Shown: positions 5,018-5,215 of the stretch, in pieces | How the letters are laid out: every line of letters starts with the position of its first letter | How positions within the stretch are numbered: the stretch's first letter is position 1 | Assembly: GCA_029558215.1 (NCBI GenBank) | Contig: JAKQFZ010000104.1 | Location: 1 to 5,215, forward strand | DNA length: 5,215 bases | Reading direction: 5' to 3' | Source: Candidatus Omnitrophota bacterium | Lineage (GTDB): Bacteria > Hinthialibacterota > Hinthialibacteria > JAKQFZ01 | Notes under the pieces: model-generated | What the model saw: the letters and a program-made list of their open reading frames with translations, nothing else | The model's database searches: none | Told to the model about the DNA's origin: nothing | Program-made: the position numbers and the translations under genes

Positions 5018-5052
5018 TCTGTCTCGTGTCCACCCATCGAGGCTCAGACAGA
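5018..5052. repeat. Inverted repeat in the gap after the small membrane protein gene
   Basis: TCTGTCT (5018-5024) and AGACAGA (5046-5052) form a perfect seven-base inverted repeat with a 21-base spacer. It lies about 50 bases after the stop at 4970 and is a possible end-of-transcript hairpin, but the loop is long and no T tract follows directly, so it is not called a terminator. The rest of 4971-5160 shows no gene. Confidence 0.3.
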
Positions 5053-5070
5053 TATTCCGGCTCACTTTTG

Positions 5071-5099
5071 TTGACAGGGCCAGGCAGAAAAAGTAATAC
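5071..5099 (+). promoter_or_regulatory. Candidate promoter for the GspF/PilC-type gene
   Basis: A perfect consensus -35 box, TTGACA (5071-5076), is followed after 17 bases by TAATAC (5094-5099), a weak -10 box (three of six). Transcription would start near 5106 and leave a leader of about 55 bases before the ATG at 5161. The position between an apparent transcript end and a new gene supports it. Confidence 0.4.
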
Positions 5100-5160
5100 T
5101 TAAGCTGAAGACATTGGAATCAGGGTTCCGTCAGAACATCTGACATCGAGGGACAGAACA

Positions 5161-5215
5161 ATGGCAACATACGCATACCGAGCAATGGATCGAAACGGCA
5201 AGGAGCTCAAGGGAC
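5161..5215 (+). CDS. Type II secretion / type IV pilus inner-membrane protein, GspF/PilC family, first 18 codons
   Basis: Only the N-terminus is in the window: MATYAYRAMDRNGKELKG, which has the characteristic opening of GspF/PilC proteins (M-x-x-F/Y-x-Y-x-A-x-D-x-x-G-x-x-x-x-G). Full members are about 400 residues with two T2SS-F domains and three membrane helices. They form the inner-membrane platform on which the assembly ATPase acts during type II secretion or type IV pilus assembly. A GAGG ribosome binding site at 5148-5151 lies nine bases before the ATG. Which of the two systems it belongs to cannot be decided from 18 residues. Its own candidate promoter suggests it begins a new transcription unit. 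The short length keeps the family call from being certain. Confidence 0.8.
   Translation, partial: MATYAYRAMDRNGKELKG

Overview
The window is ordinary bacterial chromosome of moderate GC, near 50% by eye, with compact genes and good Shine-Dalgarno (SD) sequences. No mobile element, CRISPR array, tRNA or rRNA was seen. A type II secretion/type IV pilus F-family gene at the right edge, an exported protein at the left edge and the style of the IlvD protein are compatible with a Gram-negative-type or Planctomycetota-like bacterium. That assignment is a weak inference, because no phylogenetic marker is present.

Layout, left to right. Positions 1-188 (minus strand) hold the N-terminus of an exported protein of unknown function, cut by the window edge. 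Positions 189-486 are a divergent intergenic region carrying a candidate promoter, a well-matched fluoride (crcB-motif) riboswitch at 335-387 and an intrinsic terminator at 425-452. This cassette precedes a two-gene fluoride-response operon: crcB, the Fluc fluoride channel (487-873), and a DUF190 PII-like protein (890-1249). Positions 1250-1597 have no convincing gene but are dense in inverted repeats. They lead into a PLP-dependent D-cysteine desulfhydrase-family gene (1598-2611). A near-consensus sigma70-type promoter overlaps the stop codon of that gene and precedes ilvD, dihydroxy-acid dehydratase (2714-4378), which has its own 100-nt leader with a hairpin. Thirty-one bases after ilvD, behind a consensus SD, is a small unrecognised membrane protein with a very acidic N-terminal half and two transmembrane segments (4410-4970). 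After a 190-nt gap with a candidate promoter, the first 18 codons of a GspF/PilC-type inner-membrane secretion protein begin at 5161 and run off the window.

How the genes work together. crcB and the DUF190 gene form a fluoride detoxification unit controlled by a fluoride-sensing RNA: rising fluoride should let transcription pass the terminator and make the exporter. The desulfhydrase and IlvD are separate amino-acid enzymes, one degrading D-cysteine or a related sulfur amino acid and one in valine/isoleucine/leucine synthesis. Their adjacency does not by itself show a joint pathway. The most notable non-coding material is the fluoride riboswitch with its expression platform and the unexplained structured leader of the desulfhydrase gene.
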